Source of the DNA: Nocardioides daedukensis
GTDB lineage: Bacteria; Actinomycetota; Actinomycetes; Propionibacteriales; Nocardioidaceae
Length of the DNA: 64,000 nucleotides
Direction of reading: 5' to 3'
Assembly: GCF_013408415.1 (NCBI RefSeq)
Contig: NZ_JACCAA010000001.1
Span: 2,728,001 to 2,792,000, forward strand
The notes under the pieces: model-generated
Seen by the model: only the letters and a program-made list of their open reading frames with translations
Database searches by the model: none
Told to the model about the DNA's origin: nothing
Translations under genes and position numbers: made by a program
Part shown: piece after piece, positions 7,318 to 16,954 of the stretch
How positions within the stretch are numbered: position 1 is the first letter of the stretch
How the letters are laid out: each line of letters opens with the position of its first letter

Positions 7318-8018
7318 CCTTCTTCGCCACGAAGCAGCTGACCGCCAGCTATGGGCGGGGCACCGTGCTACACAACGTCGAGGTGAGCGTTGACCAGGGA
7401 GACATCGCCGTCATCCTGGGCGCGAACGGGGCCGGCAAGACCACCTTCATGCGAGCCATCACCGGCCTGGTCAAGACCCAGGGATCCATCGTGCTCGACG
7501 GTCTCGAGCTGGTCGGAAAACGCACCCACTCAATCGCTCGTCACGGCATCGCCCACGTCCCTCAGGGCAGGGGCACCTTCAAGGACCTCACCGTTGCCGA
7601 CAACCTGAGGGTGGGTGGCTATCGCCTGCCCGAGCGGCAGGTGGCCGCCTTGATGGACCGCTGGTACGACTTCTTCCCCAAGCTGAAGAGCCGGTCGAAC
7701 CAACTGGCCGGAGGCATGAGCGGCGGGGAGCAGCAGATGCTGGCGATCGCCCGGGCGCTCATCTCTCAGCCGCGGTTGCTGCTGCTCGACGAACCCTCCC
7801 TGGGGCTCGCGCCGAAGGTGACGGCCGAAGTCTTCAGTGTGCTCACCGAGATCAACGCGGAGACCGGCATCACCGTGCTGGTCGTCGAACAGAACGCGAA
7901 GGTGGCACTGGCCGCGGCGAGCAAGGGATTCGTCATGGAGACCGGGCGGATCGTCCGCTCGGGTCCCGCGGAATCGATGCGAAATGACGACGAGATCCGT
8001 CGCGCATACCTGGGATGA
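7314..8018 (+). CDS. ABC transporter ATP-binding protein, LivF type
   Basis: This 234-residue ATPase is the second nucleotide-binding subunit of the importer. Motifs are Walker A GANGAGKTT (about 38-46), GIAHVPQGRGTF around the Q-loop, the signature MSGGEQQML, Walker B LLLLDEPSLGL, and VVEQNAKVAL with the switch residue. The PQGRGTF and EPSLGLAP motifs are typical of LivF. The ATG overlaps the stop of the LivG-like gene (ATGA) and GGGAGG lies 7 bp upstream. Confidence 0.9.
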   Translation: MTFFATKQLTASYGRGTVLHNVEVSVDQGDIAVILGANGAGKTTFMRAITGLVKTQGSIVLDGLELVGKRTHSIARHGIAHVPQGRGTFKDLTVADNLRVGGYRLPERQVAALMDRWYDFFPKLKSRSNQLAGGMSGGEQQMLAIARALISQPRLLLLDEPSLGLAPKVTAEVFSVLTEINAETGITVLVVEQNAKVALAAASKGFVMETGRIVRSGPAESMRNDDEIRRAYLG

Positions 8019-8027
8019 GGATCTGAC

Positions 8028-8912
8028 ATGACATTGCTTCTTCAGCAGTTGATCGACGGGATCGCCTGGGGCTCCCTCTACGGAGCCCTGGCACTCACCT
8101 TGGTGCTGGTCTATCGCGCGTCGGGGATCATCAACTTCGCCCAGGCCGAGTTCGCGATGGTCGGCGCCTTTGTCGCCTGGCAGTTCACCGAGTGGGGACT
8201 GCCCGTCGTCATGGCGATCGTCATCGCCATGGTGCTCTCGTTCTTCGGAGGGGCCGCAGCGGAGCTGGTGTTCGTGCGCCCCCTCTCCAGGACGGCCTCG
8301 CACTTCACGCTCATCATCATCACGCTCGGCCTGATGCTGGTCTTCAACAACGGTGCAGGCTGGGTGTGGGACTTCAGCGCCCGCGGGTTCCCGGAGATCT
8401 GGCCCGGGCCGGTGATCAACATCGGTCCGGCGGTCATCTCGCGCCAGGGCTTCGCGATCATGGCCGCAGCCGGCGTCATCGCGGTGGTGCTCTATGTGCT
8501 CTTCCAGCACACCCGCATCGGACTCGCGATGCGCGCTTCGGTCGGAGACCCCGACTCGGCCTCGCTGTCGGGCATCGCGGTGGCCAACCTGACCACGATC
8601 AGCTGGGGTCTCGCTGCCGTGATCGGCACGCTGGTCGCCTCACTCGCGGCACCCCAGCTGTTCCTGCAACCGAACATGCTGGCCACCACCCTGATCTATG
8701 CGTTCGCGGCGATGATCCTGGGCGGTCTGAACAGCCCGCCCGGGGCACTCGTCGCCGGGATCATCGTCGGCGTGGTCGAGAACCTGGCCGGGACCTACCT
8801 CCCGGGCATCGGTGGGGACTTCAAACAGGCCATTGCCCTGCTCATCATCATCGGCGTGCTGATCGTGCGCCCCCAAGGCCTGTTCGGGAAGAAGGAAGTG
8901 GTCCGGGTATGA
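8028..8912 (+). CDS. ABC transporter permease, LivH type
   Basis: This 294-residue permease has about eight membrane spans. It opens with LLQQLIDGIAWGSLYGALAL, then the family motif GIINFAQAEFAMVGAF, and GLAMRASVGDPDSASLSGI in the cytoplasmic loop that contacts the ATPases. It ends with IGVLIVRPQGLFGKKE, the usual LivH terminus. It follows the LivF-like gene by 9 bp with a GAGGAT ribosome site and overlaps the LivM-like gene. Confidence 0.9.
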   Translation: MTLLLQQLIDGIAWGSLYGALALTLVLVYRASGIINFAQAEFAMVGAFVAWQFTEWGLPVVMAIVIAMVLSFFGGAAAELVFVRPLSRTASHFTLIIITLGLMLVFNNGAGWVWDFSARGFPEIWPGPVINIGPAVISRQGFAIMAAAGVIAVVLYVLFQHTRIGLAMRASVGDPDSASLSGIAVANLTTISWGLAAVIGTLVASLAAPQLFLQPNMLATTLIYAFAAMILGGLNSPPGALVAGIIVGVVENLAGTYLPGIGGDFKQAIALLIIIGVLIVRPQGLFGKKEVVRV

Positions 8913-9991
8913 ACGTCTTCACGATGCTGCGTGAGCAGCAGCGACCTGTCCGCGCCCCACGTCCGCTGGTGATCCTCGGGTTGGTCGCCCTGCTGGGCTG
9001 GTTGATCTGGCAACCCATGGTCTCCGCGCCCTACGTCAACTTCGACAGGTCGATGGTGCTGGTCTTCGTCGTGGTCGGGCTCGGGCTCAACCTGCTGACC
9101 GGCCTGACCGGACAGATCTCCCTGGGCCATGGGGCGTTCTTCGCGCTGGGGGCCTATCTGTCGGCCACCCTGGTCAACGAATACGCCTGGAACTACCTGG
9201 CCGTCGTACCCCTCGCGGCCGTGGTCGCCTGGGCTCTCGGCTATCTGGTCGGGCGTCCGGTGCTGCGGTTCTCCGGGCTCCAGCTCGCCCTGGTCACGCT
9301 CTCGCTGGCCCTGATCACGCCGTCGATCATCAAGGCGTTCGACGACATCACCCATGGGCAGGAGGGCATCATCCTGGACACCGCCGAGCCCCCCGGCGCC
9401 GTCGGGCTCGAGCGGGACCAGTGGGTCTACTACCTGTGTCTGGCTGCGGCGATAGCGACGTATGTCGTGTGCCAGCGGCTGGCCAGCGGGCGGGTGGGGC
9501 GCAGCCTGATCGCGATCCGCGACAACGAGACGGTGGGTGCCACCCTCGGGGTCCGGGCAGCGGTCATCAAGACCCGGGTCTTCGCGTTGAGCACCGCTCT
9601 GGCGGGGGTGGCGGGGGTCCTCTACACCTGGGTCGTTCAGTTCGTCGGTCCCGATGCCTTCGGTCTGACGCTGGCGATCACCTTCATCATCCTCATCGTC
9701 GTCGGAGGACTCGGCGCGATGCCCGGCGTCGTGTTCGGGGCACTGTTCGTGGTCTATGTGCCGACCTACACGGCAAGTCTCGACCAGTCCGCGGCGGGGC
9801 TCTCCTTCGGCGTCGCGCTGCTGTTCTTCATGTTCCTCCTGCCCACCGGTGTGATCGGGCTGGTCCGGGTGATCGCCCGCGGGCTGACCCGCGGTCGGCG
9901 GAAGGGCGCGGCGGGCCGGACCACGGGGGACACGGCACAAGAGAGCGCGGAACGAGCGGACAGGGAGGCCGCACTTCCCCTCGACGCGTAA
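8909..9991 (+). CDS. ABC transporter permease, LivM type
   Basis: This 360-residue second permease has a cytoplasmic N-terminus rich in Arg/Pro, then about nine spans. Family motifs are GLGLNLLTGLTGQISLGHGAFFALGAY and, in the coupling loop, GRSLIAIRDNETVGATLGV. The ATG overlaps the LivH stop (ATGA); the longer upstream frame (from 8192) is a shadow of the LivH gene. A charged tail (about 330-360) follows the last span. The operon probably ends here: the acyl-CoA dehydrogenase starts 120 bp downstream behind its own leader. Confidence 0.9.
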   Translation: MNVFTMLREQQRPVRAPRPLVILGLVALLGWLIWQPMVSAPYVNFDRSMVLVFVVVGLGLNLLTGLTGQISLGHGAFFALGAYLSATLVNEYAWNYLAVVPLAAVVAWALGYLVGRPVLRFSGLQLALVTLSLALITPSIIKAFDDITHGQEGIILDTAEPPGAVGLERDQWVYYLCLAAAIATYVVCQRLASGRVGRSLIAIRDNETVGATLGVRAAVIKTRVFALSTALAGVAGVLYTWVVQFVGPDAFGLTLAITFIILIVVGGLGAMPGVVFGALFVVYVPTYTASLDQSAAGLSFGVALLFFMFLLPTGVIGLVRVIARGLTRGRRKGAAGRTTGDTAQESAERADREAALPLDA

Positions 9992-10010
9992 GAGATCACG
10001 CGTTGGGCCT

Positions 10011-10036
10011 TGACGTTAAGTAAATGACGAGTAAGA
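10011..10036. promoter_or_regulatory. Candidate operator before the acyl-CoA dehydrogenase gene
   Basis: The AT-rich 120-bp gap contains GACGTTAAGTAAATGACGAGTAAG. The reverse complement of GACGAGTAAG (10026-10035), CTTACTCGTC, recurs with one change as CTTATTCGTC at 19911-19920 and partly as CTTACTCGGAC at 19875-19885, both before the second ligase gene. A shared repressor site is inferred. Confidence 0.35.
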
Positions 10037-10111
10037 ATCAGAACAAGGCACATGCAGGCCTGTGAGTGGGAAGATGTATATGAAGATTCATCAGATGAAG
10101 AGGATGAGTAG

Positions 10112-11263
10112 ATGACAGGCCCGTATCGGTCGTCGTGGAAGGACGAGTCGGTCTCGGCCGTCCTCGACACCTCGCTCACGTTCGTCGAGACCGAGATCGT
10201 GGCTCACCTCGACACGTGGGAGAAGCAGCACCACGTCGATCGCGACGTGTGGCTCAAGGCCGGCGAGCTGGGCCTGCTGTGCTGCTCCATCCCCGAGGAG
10301 TACGGCGGTGGCGGCGGCACCTTCGCCCACGAGATGGCGATCTGCGAGGCCCAGGGTGCGGCGGGCGACACGTCGTGGGGAAACATGGTGCACAGCGGGA
10401 TCGTGGCCCACTACATCCTGGCCTACGGCACCGAGGTACAGCGCCGCACCTGGCTCCCGCTGATGGCGACGGGTGAGGTGGTCGCGGCCATCGCGATGAC
10501 CGAGCCCGGTGCCGGCTCCGACCTCAAGGGAGTGCGCACCAAGGCCCTCGAGGACGGCGACGACCTCGTCGTCAACGGCGCCAAGACGTTCATCTCCAAC
10601 GGCCACACCGCCGACCTGATCCTCGTCGTCGCCAAGACCGATCCCGCGGGAGGCCACTCGGGGATCTCCCTCGTGCTCGTGGATGTCCGCGACGCTCCCG
10701 GCTTTGCCCGTGGCCGGATCCTCGACAAGGTCGGCCAACACGGGGCGGACACCTCCGAGCTGTCGTTCAGCGACGTGCGGGTCCCGCGGAGCAACGTGCT
10801 CGGCGGTGTGCCCGGCAAGGGCTTCAAGCAACTGATGACCCAGTTGGCCCAGGAGCGCCTGCTCGTTGCTGCCGTCGCGGTCACCGCGATGGAGAGCGCG
10901 CTCCGCATGACCACCGACTACACCAAGGAACGGCGCGCGTTCGGGCAGTCGATCTTCGACTTCCAGAACACGCAGATGGTGCTGGCCGAGGCGGCGACCG
11001 TCGCGCACGTCTCGCGCGTCTTCCTGGACAGCTGTGTGGAGCGGCACCTGGCCGGCGACCTCGACGGGACGACCGCGGCAATGGCCAAGTGGTGGCTGAC
11101 CGAGCAGCAGGGCCTGGTCCTGGACAAGTGCGTCCAGCTCCATGGCGGCTACGGCTACATGCGCGAATACGCCATCGCCCGGATGTATCAGGACGCCCGC
11201 GTCCAGAGGATCTACGGCGGCTCCAACGAGGTGATGAAGCAGATCGTCGCGCGCAGTCTCTGA
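10112..11263 (+). CDS. Acyl-CoA dehydrogenase
   Basis: This 383-residue FAD flavoenzyme oxidises an acyl-CoA to the 2-enoyl-CoA. It has the N-terminal alpha domain, the beta-barrel motif AIAMTEPGAGSDL (about 127-139) with VNGAKTFISNG, and the C-terminal FAD-binding helix ending QLHGGYGYMREYAIARMYQD. The late motif reads IYGGSNEVMKQI, with Gly where medium-chain enzymes carry the catalytic Glu. The base is probably the Glu in LAQERLL, as in isovaleryl-CoA and long-chain dehydrogenases. It opens the main beta-oxidation gene run. Start ATG at 10112 with GAGGAT upstream. Confidence 0.9.
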   Translation: MTGPYRSSWKDESVSAVLDTSLTFVETEIVAHLDTWEKQHHVDRDVWLKAGELGLLCCSIPEEYGGGGGTFAHEMAICEAQGAAGDTSWGNMVHSGIVAHYILAYGTEVQRRTWLPLMATGEVVAAIAMTEPGAGSDLKGVRTKALEDGDDLVVNGAKTFISNGHTADLILVVAKTDPAGGHSGISLVLVDVRDAPGFARGRILDKVGQHGADTSELSFSDVRVPRSNVLGGVPGKGFKQLMTQLAQERLLVAAVAVTAMESALRMTTDYTKERRAFGQSIFDFQNTQMVLAEAATVAHVSRVFLDSCVERHLAGDLDGTTAAMAKWWLTEQQGLVLDKCVQLHGGYGYMREYAIARMYQDARVQRIYGGSNEVMKQIVARSL

Positions 11264-11368
11264 CCCACCGCGTCACACCTGACGCACATGCCGGACCTCG
11301 GGACGGCACCGCTCCACAACACCAGTCAATGCCACCAGTCAAGCAGGCTCCAGCGAGAGGAAACACCG

Positions 11369-12895
11369 ATGAGTGAACCGTTCGTCCGGTTGGGCAACCG
11401 CGTGAAGACGTTGGCCGAGGTCAAGGGCCGCGCCGCCAGATTCGCCAGCGCCCTGCAGTCGATGGGGCTGGAGCACGGCGACCGCTACGCGATCGTGATG
11501 GTCAATGACATCGGCTTCGTGGAGGCCAACCTGGCCGCCTCCGCGGCCGGCGCCGTCCCGGTGCCGGTGAACTGGCACTGGACGGGTGTGGATCTCAAGC
11601 ACCTGCTGACGGACTCCGGCGCCAAGGTCGCGGTCGTCCACTCCCATCTCATCCCGGGGGTGGAGGCCCAACGGCCTGAGGGGATGCAGATCATCGAGGC
11701 CGAGGTCCCCCAGGAGATCCGCGAGGCCTACCACCTGGGGGACGTGCCGCTCACCGGCCGCTATCCGGTGCTGGCCGACCTGATCGAGGGTGCCGAGCCT
11801 GCGGTCGCGGCCGGAGGAGCGCCGCCCCTCGCCGTCATCTACACCTCAGGCACCACCGGGTTGGCCAAGGGCATCCTGCGGGACCCGATCACGGCCGACA
11901 AGGCGGAGGGCGTGACTCGCTTCATCTCCGAGTTCCTGCGCATGGGGCCAGGACTGACGACCGTGCTGCCCGCGCCGCTCTACCACACGGCTCCGAACGT
12001 GAACATGACCTTCGGGGCAGCCCTCGGGATGAGCCTGATCATCATGCCGAAGTTCGACGCGGAGGAGTTCCTGAGGCTGGTCCAGGAGCACCAGGTCGAC
12101 ACCGTCCAGATGGTGCCGACGATGTTCCACAGGATGCTCGACCTCCCCGAGGACGTGCGCGGCAAGTATGACCTCTCCTCGCTCAAGCACGTCGTGCACG
12201 CGGCGGCACCGTGCCCGGCCGAGACCAAACGGGCGATGATCGAGTGGCTCGGGCCGATCATCTCCGAATACTACGGCGGGTCCGAGGGCGGTGCCTGGAC
12301 CTACAGCACCTCCGAAGGCTGGCTGACCCATCCGGGCACCGTGGGCAAGGCGGTGACGGGCGCCGACGTCCGCATCCTCGGGCCGGACCTCGAGGAGCTG
12401 CCGGTGGGTGAGACGGGCGTGATCTACGGCCGCTCCGAGTTCTGGCCCGACTTCACCTACATCGGCAACGACGAGAAGCGGCGTTCCATCGAGGCAGCCG
12501 ACGGATTCATCACGGTGGGTGACGTCGGACGTCTCGATGAGGACGGCTACCTCTACCTCAGCGACCGGCTCAACGACATGGTCATCTCCGGAGGCGTCAA
12601 CATCTATCCGGCGGAGATCGAGTCGACGTTGCTGTCGCTCGAGGGTGTCTTCGACGCAGCCGTCTTCGGCATCCCCGATGCCGACATGGGCGAGGCGCTC
12701 GCCGCGCACATCCAGCCGCGGCCCGGGGTGCAGCTCACCGAGGAGCAGGTCAAGGACCACGTCGCCTCCCACCTGGCGAAATACAAGGTGCCCAAGGTGG
12801 TGGTCTTCGAGGAGGAGCTGCCCCGCGAGGACACCGGCAAGCTCTTCAAGCGTCGGCTCAAGGAGAAGTACTGGCCCGCGAAGGCGCAGGCGTGA
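11369..12895 (+). CDS. Acyl-CoA synthetase (AMP-forming, FadD-like)
   Basis: This 508-residue adenylate-forming ligase activates a carboxylic acid to its CoA thioester through an acyl-adenylate. Motifs in order are the P-loop VIYTSGTTGLAKG (about 155), the adenine-binding motif YYGGSEGG, VGDVGRLDEDGYLYLSDRLND, the hinge DMVISGGVNIYPAEIES, and the catalytic Lys in REDTGKLFKRRL near the C-terminus. GAGAGGA 8 bp upstream supports the ATG at 11369 over the longer frame from 11288. Its place right after the dehydrogenase suggests it primes the imported substrate. Confidence 0.9.
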   Translation: MSEPFVRLGNRVKTLAEVKGRAARFASALQSMGLEHGDRYAIVMVNDIGFVEANLAASAAGAVPVPVNWHWTGVDLKHLLTDSGAKVAVVHSHLIPGVEAQRPEGMQIIEAEVPQEIREAYHLGDVPLTGRYPVLADLIEGAEPAVAAGGAPPLAVIYTSGTTGLAKGILRDPITADKAEGVTRFISEFLRMGPGLTTVLPAPLYHTAPNVNMTFGAALGMSLIIMPKFDAEEFLRLVQEHQVDTVQMVPTMFHRMLDLPEDVRGKYDLSSLKHVVHAAAPCPAETKRAMIEWLGPIISEYYGGSEGGAWTYSTSEGWLTHPGTVGKAVTGADVRILGPDLEELPVGETGVIYGRSEFWPDFTYIGNDEKRRSIEAADGFITVGDVGRLDEDGYLYLSDRLNDMVISGGVNIYPAEIESTLLSLEGVFDAAVFGIPDADMGEALAAHIQPRPGVQLTEEQVKDHVASHLAKYKVPKVVVFEEELPREDTGKLFKRRLKEKYWPAKAQA

Positions 12896-12896
12896 G

Positions 12897-13706
12897 ATGA
12901 CGGTGAGGCAACTGCCCTCGGAGACCACGCACGTCGTGGACACCGAGGTCCGCGGTGAGGTCGGCATCGTAACCCTGGCCCGCCCCGATCGGCTCAACGC
13001 TCTCATTCCCGAGTCGATGCGCCAGCTGCGTCGTGCCCTGCTCGACCTGGGCGAGCGGCGCGACGTACGCGTGATCGTCCTGCGCGGGGAGGGCCGCGCG
13101 TTCTGTGCGGGGCTCGACCTCGAGGCGGGCAGGCCCGACGCCCTGCTCGAGACCCCGGTAGAGGCGTTCACCGAGATGATGTCGGTCGCCGTCGAGGTGA
13201 TCATGGCGATCCGCTCGATCCCCCAGCCCGTGGTGGCGGCGGTCCACGGGCACGCCGTGGGTGCCGGGTTCGCGCTGGCCGCGGCGGCGGACGTCCGGTT
13301 CATCGCTGCCGACGCCCGGTTCTCCGCCCCGTTCCTGCGCCTGGGCATGAGTGTGGGTGACCTCGGTCTGTCGTGGTTCCTGCCTCGGCTCATCGGCCAC
13401 GGGCGGGCCTCGCGGGTCTTCTACGAGGCCGGTGTCATCGACGCCGACCAGGCGGTGGCGTGGGGACTTGCCTCGGAGGTCAGCGTCGACCCCCTGGCTG
13501 ATGCGATCGCCTTTGCCCAGCAGACGGCCGCCCTTCCGCACTATGGAGTCCGGGCCAGCAAGAACCTGATTAACGCCAGTGCCAGCTCCAGCCTCCGGGA
13601 CCACCTCGACGCAGAGGCGCGTGCCCAGGTCATCGGTGGGGTGACCCCGAGCGCCGTACAGGCGATGGACGCTGCACTCCAGCACACCAAGGAGAAGAAG
13701 CAATGA
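12897..13706 (+). CDS. Enoyl-CoA hydratase/isomerase family protein
   Basis: This 269-residue crotonase-fold protein has [10 protein letters not shown] near the N-terminus, the oxyanion-hole segment [16 protein letters not shown] (about 62-77) and the second one [19 protein letters not shown]. The position of the second catalytic Glu of classic hydratases holds [15 protein letters not shown], with Asp nearby, so hydration, isomerisation or another crotonase reaction are all possible. It starts 1 bp after the ligase stop and overlaps the next gene by 4 bp. The longer frame from 12519 is a shadow of the ligase gene. Confidence 0.85.
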   Translation: MTVRQLPSETTHVVDTEVRGEVGIVTLARPDRLNALIPESMRQLRRALLDLGERRDVRVIVLRGEGRAFCAGLDLEAGRPDALLETPVEAFTEMMSVAVEVIMAIRSIPQPVVAAVHGHAVGAGFALAAAADVRFIAADARFSAPFLRLGMSVGDLGLSWFLPRLIGHGRASRVFYEAGVIDADQAVAWGLASEVSVDPLADAIAFAQQTAALPHYGVRASKNLINASASSSLRDHLDAEARAQVIGGVTPSAVQAMDAALQHTKEKKQ

Positions 13707-14788
13707 CGCACCGTGAGGGACCACTCGCCGGACTTCGGGTCGTGGAACTGGCCGGGATCGGACCGGGCCCGCTGGCCGCGATGATCCTGGCGGACCTCGG
13801 CGCCGACGTGGTGCGCGTCGAGCGCGCCGCGCCGCACGCCGCCGGGGACGCACCCGAGGACTACCTGCTCCGCAGCCGCCGGATTGTCAGCGCCGACCTC
13901 AAGGACCCCGCCGACGTGGCCATGGTCCTGGACCTGGTCGCCGAGGCCGACGTGCTCATCGAGGGCTTCCGTCCCGGCGTCACGGAGCGTCTCGGCCTCG
14001 GGCCCGACGCGGCGCTGGAGCGGAACCCCCGTCTGGTCTATGGCCGGATGACCGGCTGGGGCCAGGAGGGCCCGCTCGCACACACGGCCGGCCACGACAT
14101 CAACTACATCTCCCTGCTCGGCATCCTGGAGAACATCGGGCGCTCCGGAGAGCGTCCCGTGCCACCGCTCAACTTCATCGGTGACTATGGCGGCGGCACG
14201 ATGTTCCTCCTCCTGGGTGTGCTCTCCGCGCTCTTCGAGCGCCAGGCCTCCGGGCGTGGGCAGGTCATCGACGCGGCCATGTGCGACGGGGCCAGCGTCC
14301 TGGCCCAGATGATGTGGTCCCTGCGCGGTGCCGGGCAGTGGTCGGACCAGCGCGGCACCAACCTGATCGACGGCAGCAAGCCCTACTACGACACCTACGA
14401 GTGCGCGGACGGCCGGCACATGGCGGTCGGCTGCATCGAGCCCCAGTTCTTCGCCACCATGATCGGGCTCCTCGGCCTCAGCGCCGACGAGCTGCCCGCG
14501 CAGTACGACGAAGCGCGCGAGGCCGAACTGCGGGACGCCCTGGTCGCGACCTTCCGGACCCGGACGATGGCCGAGTGGAGCGAGGTCTTCGCCGGCACCG
14601 ATGCCTGTGTCACACCGGTGCTGACCTATGCCGAGGCACTGGACAACGAGCATCTCGCCAAGCGCGGGATCCACACCGCCATCGGCGGGGTCGACCAGGC
14701 GCGACCAGCGCCGCGCTTCTCCCGAACCCCGTGGGGTGAGCCAAGCGCTCCCGAGCGGGTCGAGGCAGCGCACTGGCTGAGCGTGTGA
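13703..14788 (+). CDS. CaiB/BaiF family CoA transferase (alpha-methylacyl-CoA racemase-like)
   Basis: This 361-residue class III CoA-transferase-fold protein has an N-terminal [33 protein letters not shown] and the family core DLKDP followed by [18 protein letters not shown]. The catalytic Asp region and [11 protein letters not shown] match alpha-methylacyl-CoA racemases, so it may epimerise a 2-methyl-branched acyl-CoA instead of transferring CoA. That would fit a branched, isoprenoid or sterol-like side-chain substrate. It overlaps the hydratase gene (ATGA). Confidence 0.85.
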   Translation: MTHREGPLAGLRVVELAGIGPGPLAAMILADLGADVVRVERAAPHAAGDAPEDYLLRSRRIVSADLKDPADVAMVLDLVAEADVLIEGFRPGVTERLGLGPDAALERNPRLVYGRMTGWGQEGPLAHTAGHDINYISLLGILENIGRSGERPVPPLNFIGDYGGGTMFLLLGVLSALFERQASGRGQVIDAAMCDGASVLAQMMWSLRGAGQWSDQRGTNLIDGSKPYYDTYECADGRHMAVGCIEPQFFATMIGLLGLSADELPAQYDEAREAELRDALVATFRTRTMAEWSEVFAGTDACVTPVLTYAEALDNEHLAKRGIHTAIGGVDQARPAPRFSRTPWGEPSAPERVEAAHWLSV

Positions 14789-14791
14789 GCC

Positions 14792-14819
14792 GCGGCCGGG
14801 AGGACGATCCTCCGGCCGC
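14792..14819 (+). terminator. GC-rich hairpin between CoA transferase and thiolase genes
   Basis: GCGGCCGGGAGGA pairs with TCCTCCGGCCGC with a one-base bulge, starting 4 bp past the stop. There is no T tract. It may be a partial terminator or an mRNA-stability element inside the operon, since the thiolase gene follows in the same direction with its own GAGGAG ribosome site. Confidence 0.45.
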
Positions 14820-14854
14820 ACCAAACGGACAACACCACCATTGAGGAGAAACAG

Positions 14855-16048
14855 ATGTCGGACAAGGTAGTGGTCGCGGGCGTGGGGATGATTCCCTTCA
14901 CGAAGCCCGGCAAGAGCGAGAACTATGACGTGATGGGAGCCGAGGCGACCAGGCGGGCGCTGGCCGATGCGGGCATCGGCTATGACGCCGTGCAGCAGGC
15001 CTATGTGGGCTATGTCTTCGGGGACTCCACCTCCGGTCAGAAGGCGCTCTATCACGTCGGTCAGACCGGCATCCCGATCGTCAACGTCAACAACAACTGC
15101 TCGACCGGGTCCTCGGCGCTCTACATGGCCCGCCAGGCCGTGGAGAGCGGTGCCGTCGACGTCGCCCTCGCGCTCGGGTTCGAGCAGATGACCCCCGGCG
15201 CGATCACGGCCTCCTTCACCGACCGTCCCGGTGCGCTCGAAGCCTTCGAGACGGTTCGCGACCGGGTGCGCGGCATCCCCGACGACGCCGTGCCCAACGC
15301 GGCCACCTTCTTTGGAGCCGCCGGACAGCAGTACGTCGAGGACCACGGCATGGATCCGGCCGTCTTCGCCCACATCACCGTCAAGTCCCGCAAGCACGCG
15401 GCGGCCAACCCCTACTCGGTCTTCCGCGCACCGCTCTCGCTCGAGGAGGTCCTCGGCTCGCCCCACATCTATGGCCCGTTGACGCGCTTCCAGTGCTGCC
15501 CACCCACGTGCGGTGCTGCTGCCGCCGTCGTCATGTCGCAGGAGTACGCCGCCAAGCACGGCATCCGGGCCGACGTGGTGATCGCCGGTCAGGCCATGGC
15601 GACGGACTTCAACTCGACCTTCGAGGGCGACATGCTGCGCCTGATCGGCTATGACATGGCCGCCGATGCCAGCCGCCAGGTCTATGAGCAGTCCGGCATC
15701 GGTCCCGAGGACGTCCGGGTCGTCGAGCTGCACGACTGCTTCACCACCAACGAGCTGCTGACCTATGAGGCCATCGGCCTGACGCCTGCGGGGACAGCGG
15801 AGAAGTTCATCCTCGAGGGCGACAACACCTATGGCGGACGCGTGGTGACGAACCCGTCCGGAGGCCTGATCTCCAAGGGACACCCGCTGGGCGCCACCGG
15901 GCTCGCCCAGTGCGCCGAGCTGGTGTGGCAACTGCGTGGCCAGGCCGAGGACCGCCAGGTCGAGGGCCGTCTGGACGCCGCCCTGCAGCACAACCTCGGA
16001 CTGGGCGGCGCCTGCGTCGTCACGATGTATCAGAAGGTGTCGGCCTGA
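14855..16048 (+). CDS. Thiolase family protein (SCP2/lipid-transfer type)
   Basis: This 397-residue thiolase-fold enzyme would carry out the last C-C cleavage of beta-oxidation. The nucleophile is Cys82 in NNNCSTGSSALYMARQAV; the other catalytic elements are ELHDCFTTNEL and GGLISKGHPLGATGLAQ. These motifs are those of SCP-X/Ltp-type thiolases, which act on sterol and branched-chain substrates. Some relatives (Ltp2) need a DUF35 partner for retro-aldol cleavage; none is encoded nearby, so a normal thiolase reaction is favoured. The ATG at 14855 has GAGGAGAAACAG upstream. Confidence 0.88.
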   Translation: MSDKVVVAGVGMIPFTKPGKSENYDVMGAEATRRALADAGIGYDAVQQAYVGYVFGDSTSGQKALYHVGQTGIPIVNVNNNCSTGSSALYMARQAVESGAVDVALALGFEQMTPGAITASFTDRPGALEAFETVRDRVRGIPDDAVPNAATFFGAAGQQYVEDHGMDPAVFAHITVKSRKHAAANPYSVFRAPLSLEEVLGSPHIYGPLTRFQCCPPTCGAAAAVVMSQEYAAKHGIRADVVIAGQAMATDFNSTFEGDMLRLIGYDMAADASRQVYEQSGIGPEDVRVVELHDCFTTNELLTYEAIGLTPAGTAEKFILEGDNTYGGRVVTNPSGGLISKGHPLGATGLAQCAELVWQLRGQAEDRQVEGRLDAALQHNLGLGGACVVTMYQKVSA

Positions 16049-16049
16049 G

Positions 16050-16511
16050 ATGGGACTCACCACCGACCTGATCGGCACCTCCCGCCCGGGCGGGACCCTG
16101 CTGATCACGCGGAGCAGGCTGCGCTTCTTCGCCCGGGCCACGGGACAGAGCGACCCGGTCTTCATCGACGAGGCCGCGGCCAGGCGGGCCGGTCACCGCG
16201 ACCTGCCCGTGCCCCCGACCTTCTTCTTCAGCGTCGACCTGGAGGCGCCCGATCCCTTCGCCTATCTCGACGCCCTGGGGGTGGACCTGCGTGCGGTGCT
16301 GCACGGCGAGCAGGAGTTCGTCTACCACCGGACCGCCCATGCAGGGGACGAGCTCAGCTCCTCGACGGTGGTCACCGATGTCTATGACAAGAAGGGCGGA
16401 GAGTTGCAGTTCATGGTGACCGAGACACCCATCGTGGACCAGGACGGCAAGCGCGTGGTGACCATGCGCAACACCCTCGTCGTACGCCAACTGGCGGGGG
16501 TGGGCGCATGA
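16050..16511 (+). CDS. MaoC-like dehydratase, N-terminal-type subunit
   Basis: This 153-residue hotdog-fold protein is of the FAS1-like/MaoC-N kind. Visible features are FFARATGQSDPVFIDEAAARRAG and VPPTFFFSVDLEAPDPF. It starts 1 bp after the thiolase stop and overlaps the next, catalytic-type MaoC gene by 4 bp. Such pairs form a two-subunit 2-enoyl-CoA hydratase (as in HadAB or ChsH1/H2), in which this subunit shapes the acyl-binding pocket. The catalytic GDxNPxH pattern is only partly kept here (GQSDPVF). Confidence 0.82.
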   Translation: MGLTTDLIGTSRPGGTLLITRSRLRFFARATGQSDPVFIDEAAARRAGHRDLPVPPTFFFSVDLEAPDPFAYLDALGVDLRAVLHGEQEFVYHRTAHAGDELSSSTVVTDVYDKKGGELQFMVTETPIVDQDGKRVVTMRNTLVVRQLAGVGA

Positions 16512-16918
16512 CGACCACGCCCCTGACCGTCGGCGACCACCTGACCGACCTGGTCATCGAGCCGATCTCCCGGACCACCCTCGCGTTGTTCGCGGGCGCC
16601 TCCGGCGACCACAACCCGGTGCACATCGACTCCGACGTGGCTGCCTCGGCCGGTCTCGACGACGTGTTCGCCCACGGCATGCTCTCGATGGCCTATCTGG
16701 CCCGGCTGCTGACCGACAACTTCGGCATCGACAACGTCCGCTCCTATCGGACGCGCTTCGCCTCGATCACGCCGGTCCACGGACAGCCCACCTGCCGTGG
16801 GGTCGTCCGCGAGGTCTCGGAGGTGGACGGGGAACGCCTGGCCACGCTCGACCTCACCGTCGAGCTCTCCGACGGCACCACGACCATGCTCGGCGAAGCG
16901 GTCATCTCACTCGACTGA
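16508..16918 (+). CDS. MaoC-like enoyl-CoA hydratase, catalytic subunit
   Basis: This 136-residue hotdog-fold hydratase 2 motif protein has FAGASGDHNPVHIDSDVAASAG (hydratase-2 Asp and His) and FAHGMLSMAYLARLL. It would hydrate a 2-enoyl-CoA to the 3-hydroxyacyl-CoA with the preceding partner subunit; the genes overlap by 4 bp. A short GC hairpin (16917-16933) sits on its stop codon. The next gene encodes the dehydrogenase for the following step. Confidence 0.87.
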   Translation: MTTTPLTVGDHLTDLVIEPISRTTLALFAGASGDHNPVHIDSDVAASAGLDDVFAHGMLSMAYLARLLTDNFGIDNVRSYRTRFASITPVHGQPTCRGVVREVSEVDGERLATLDLTVELSDGTTTMLGEAVISLD

Positions 16919-16954
16919 GCCCGGACCGGGCTCCTCAGCACACGAAGGAACATC

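Noticed and set aside
13541..16165. 874-codon minus-strand ORF over the CoA transferase and thiolase genes
   Set aside because: It lies antisense to genes with intact catalytic motifs and has no recognisable domain.
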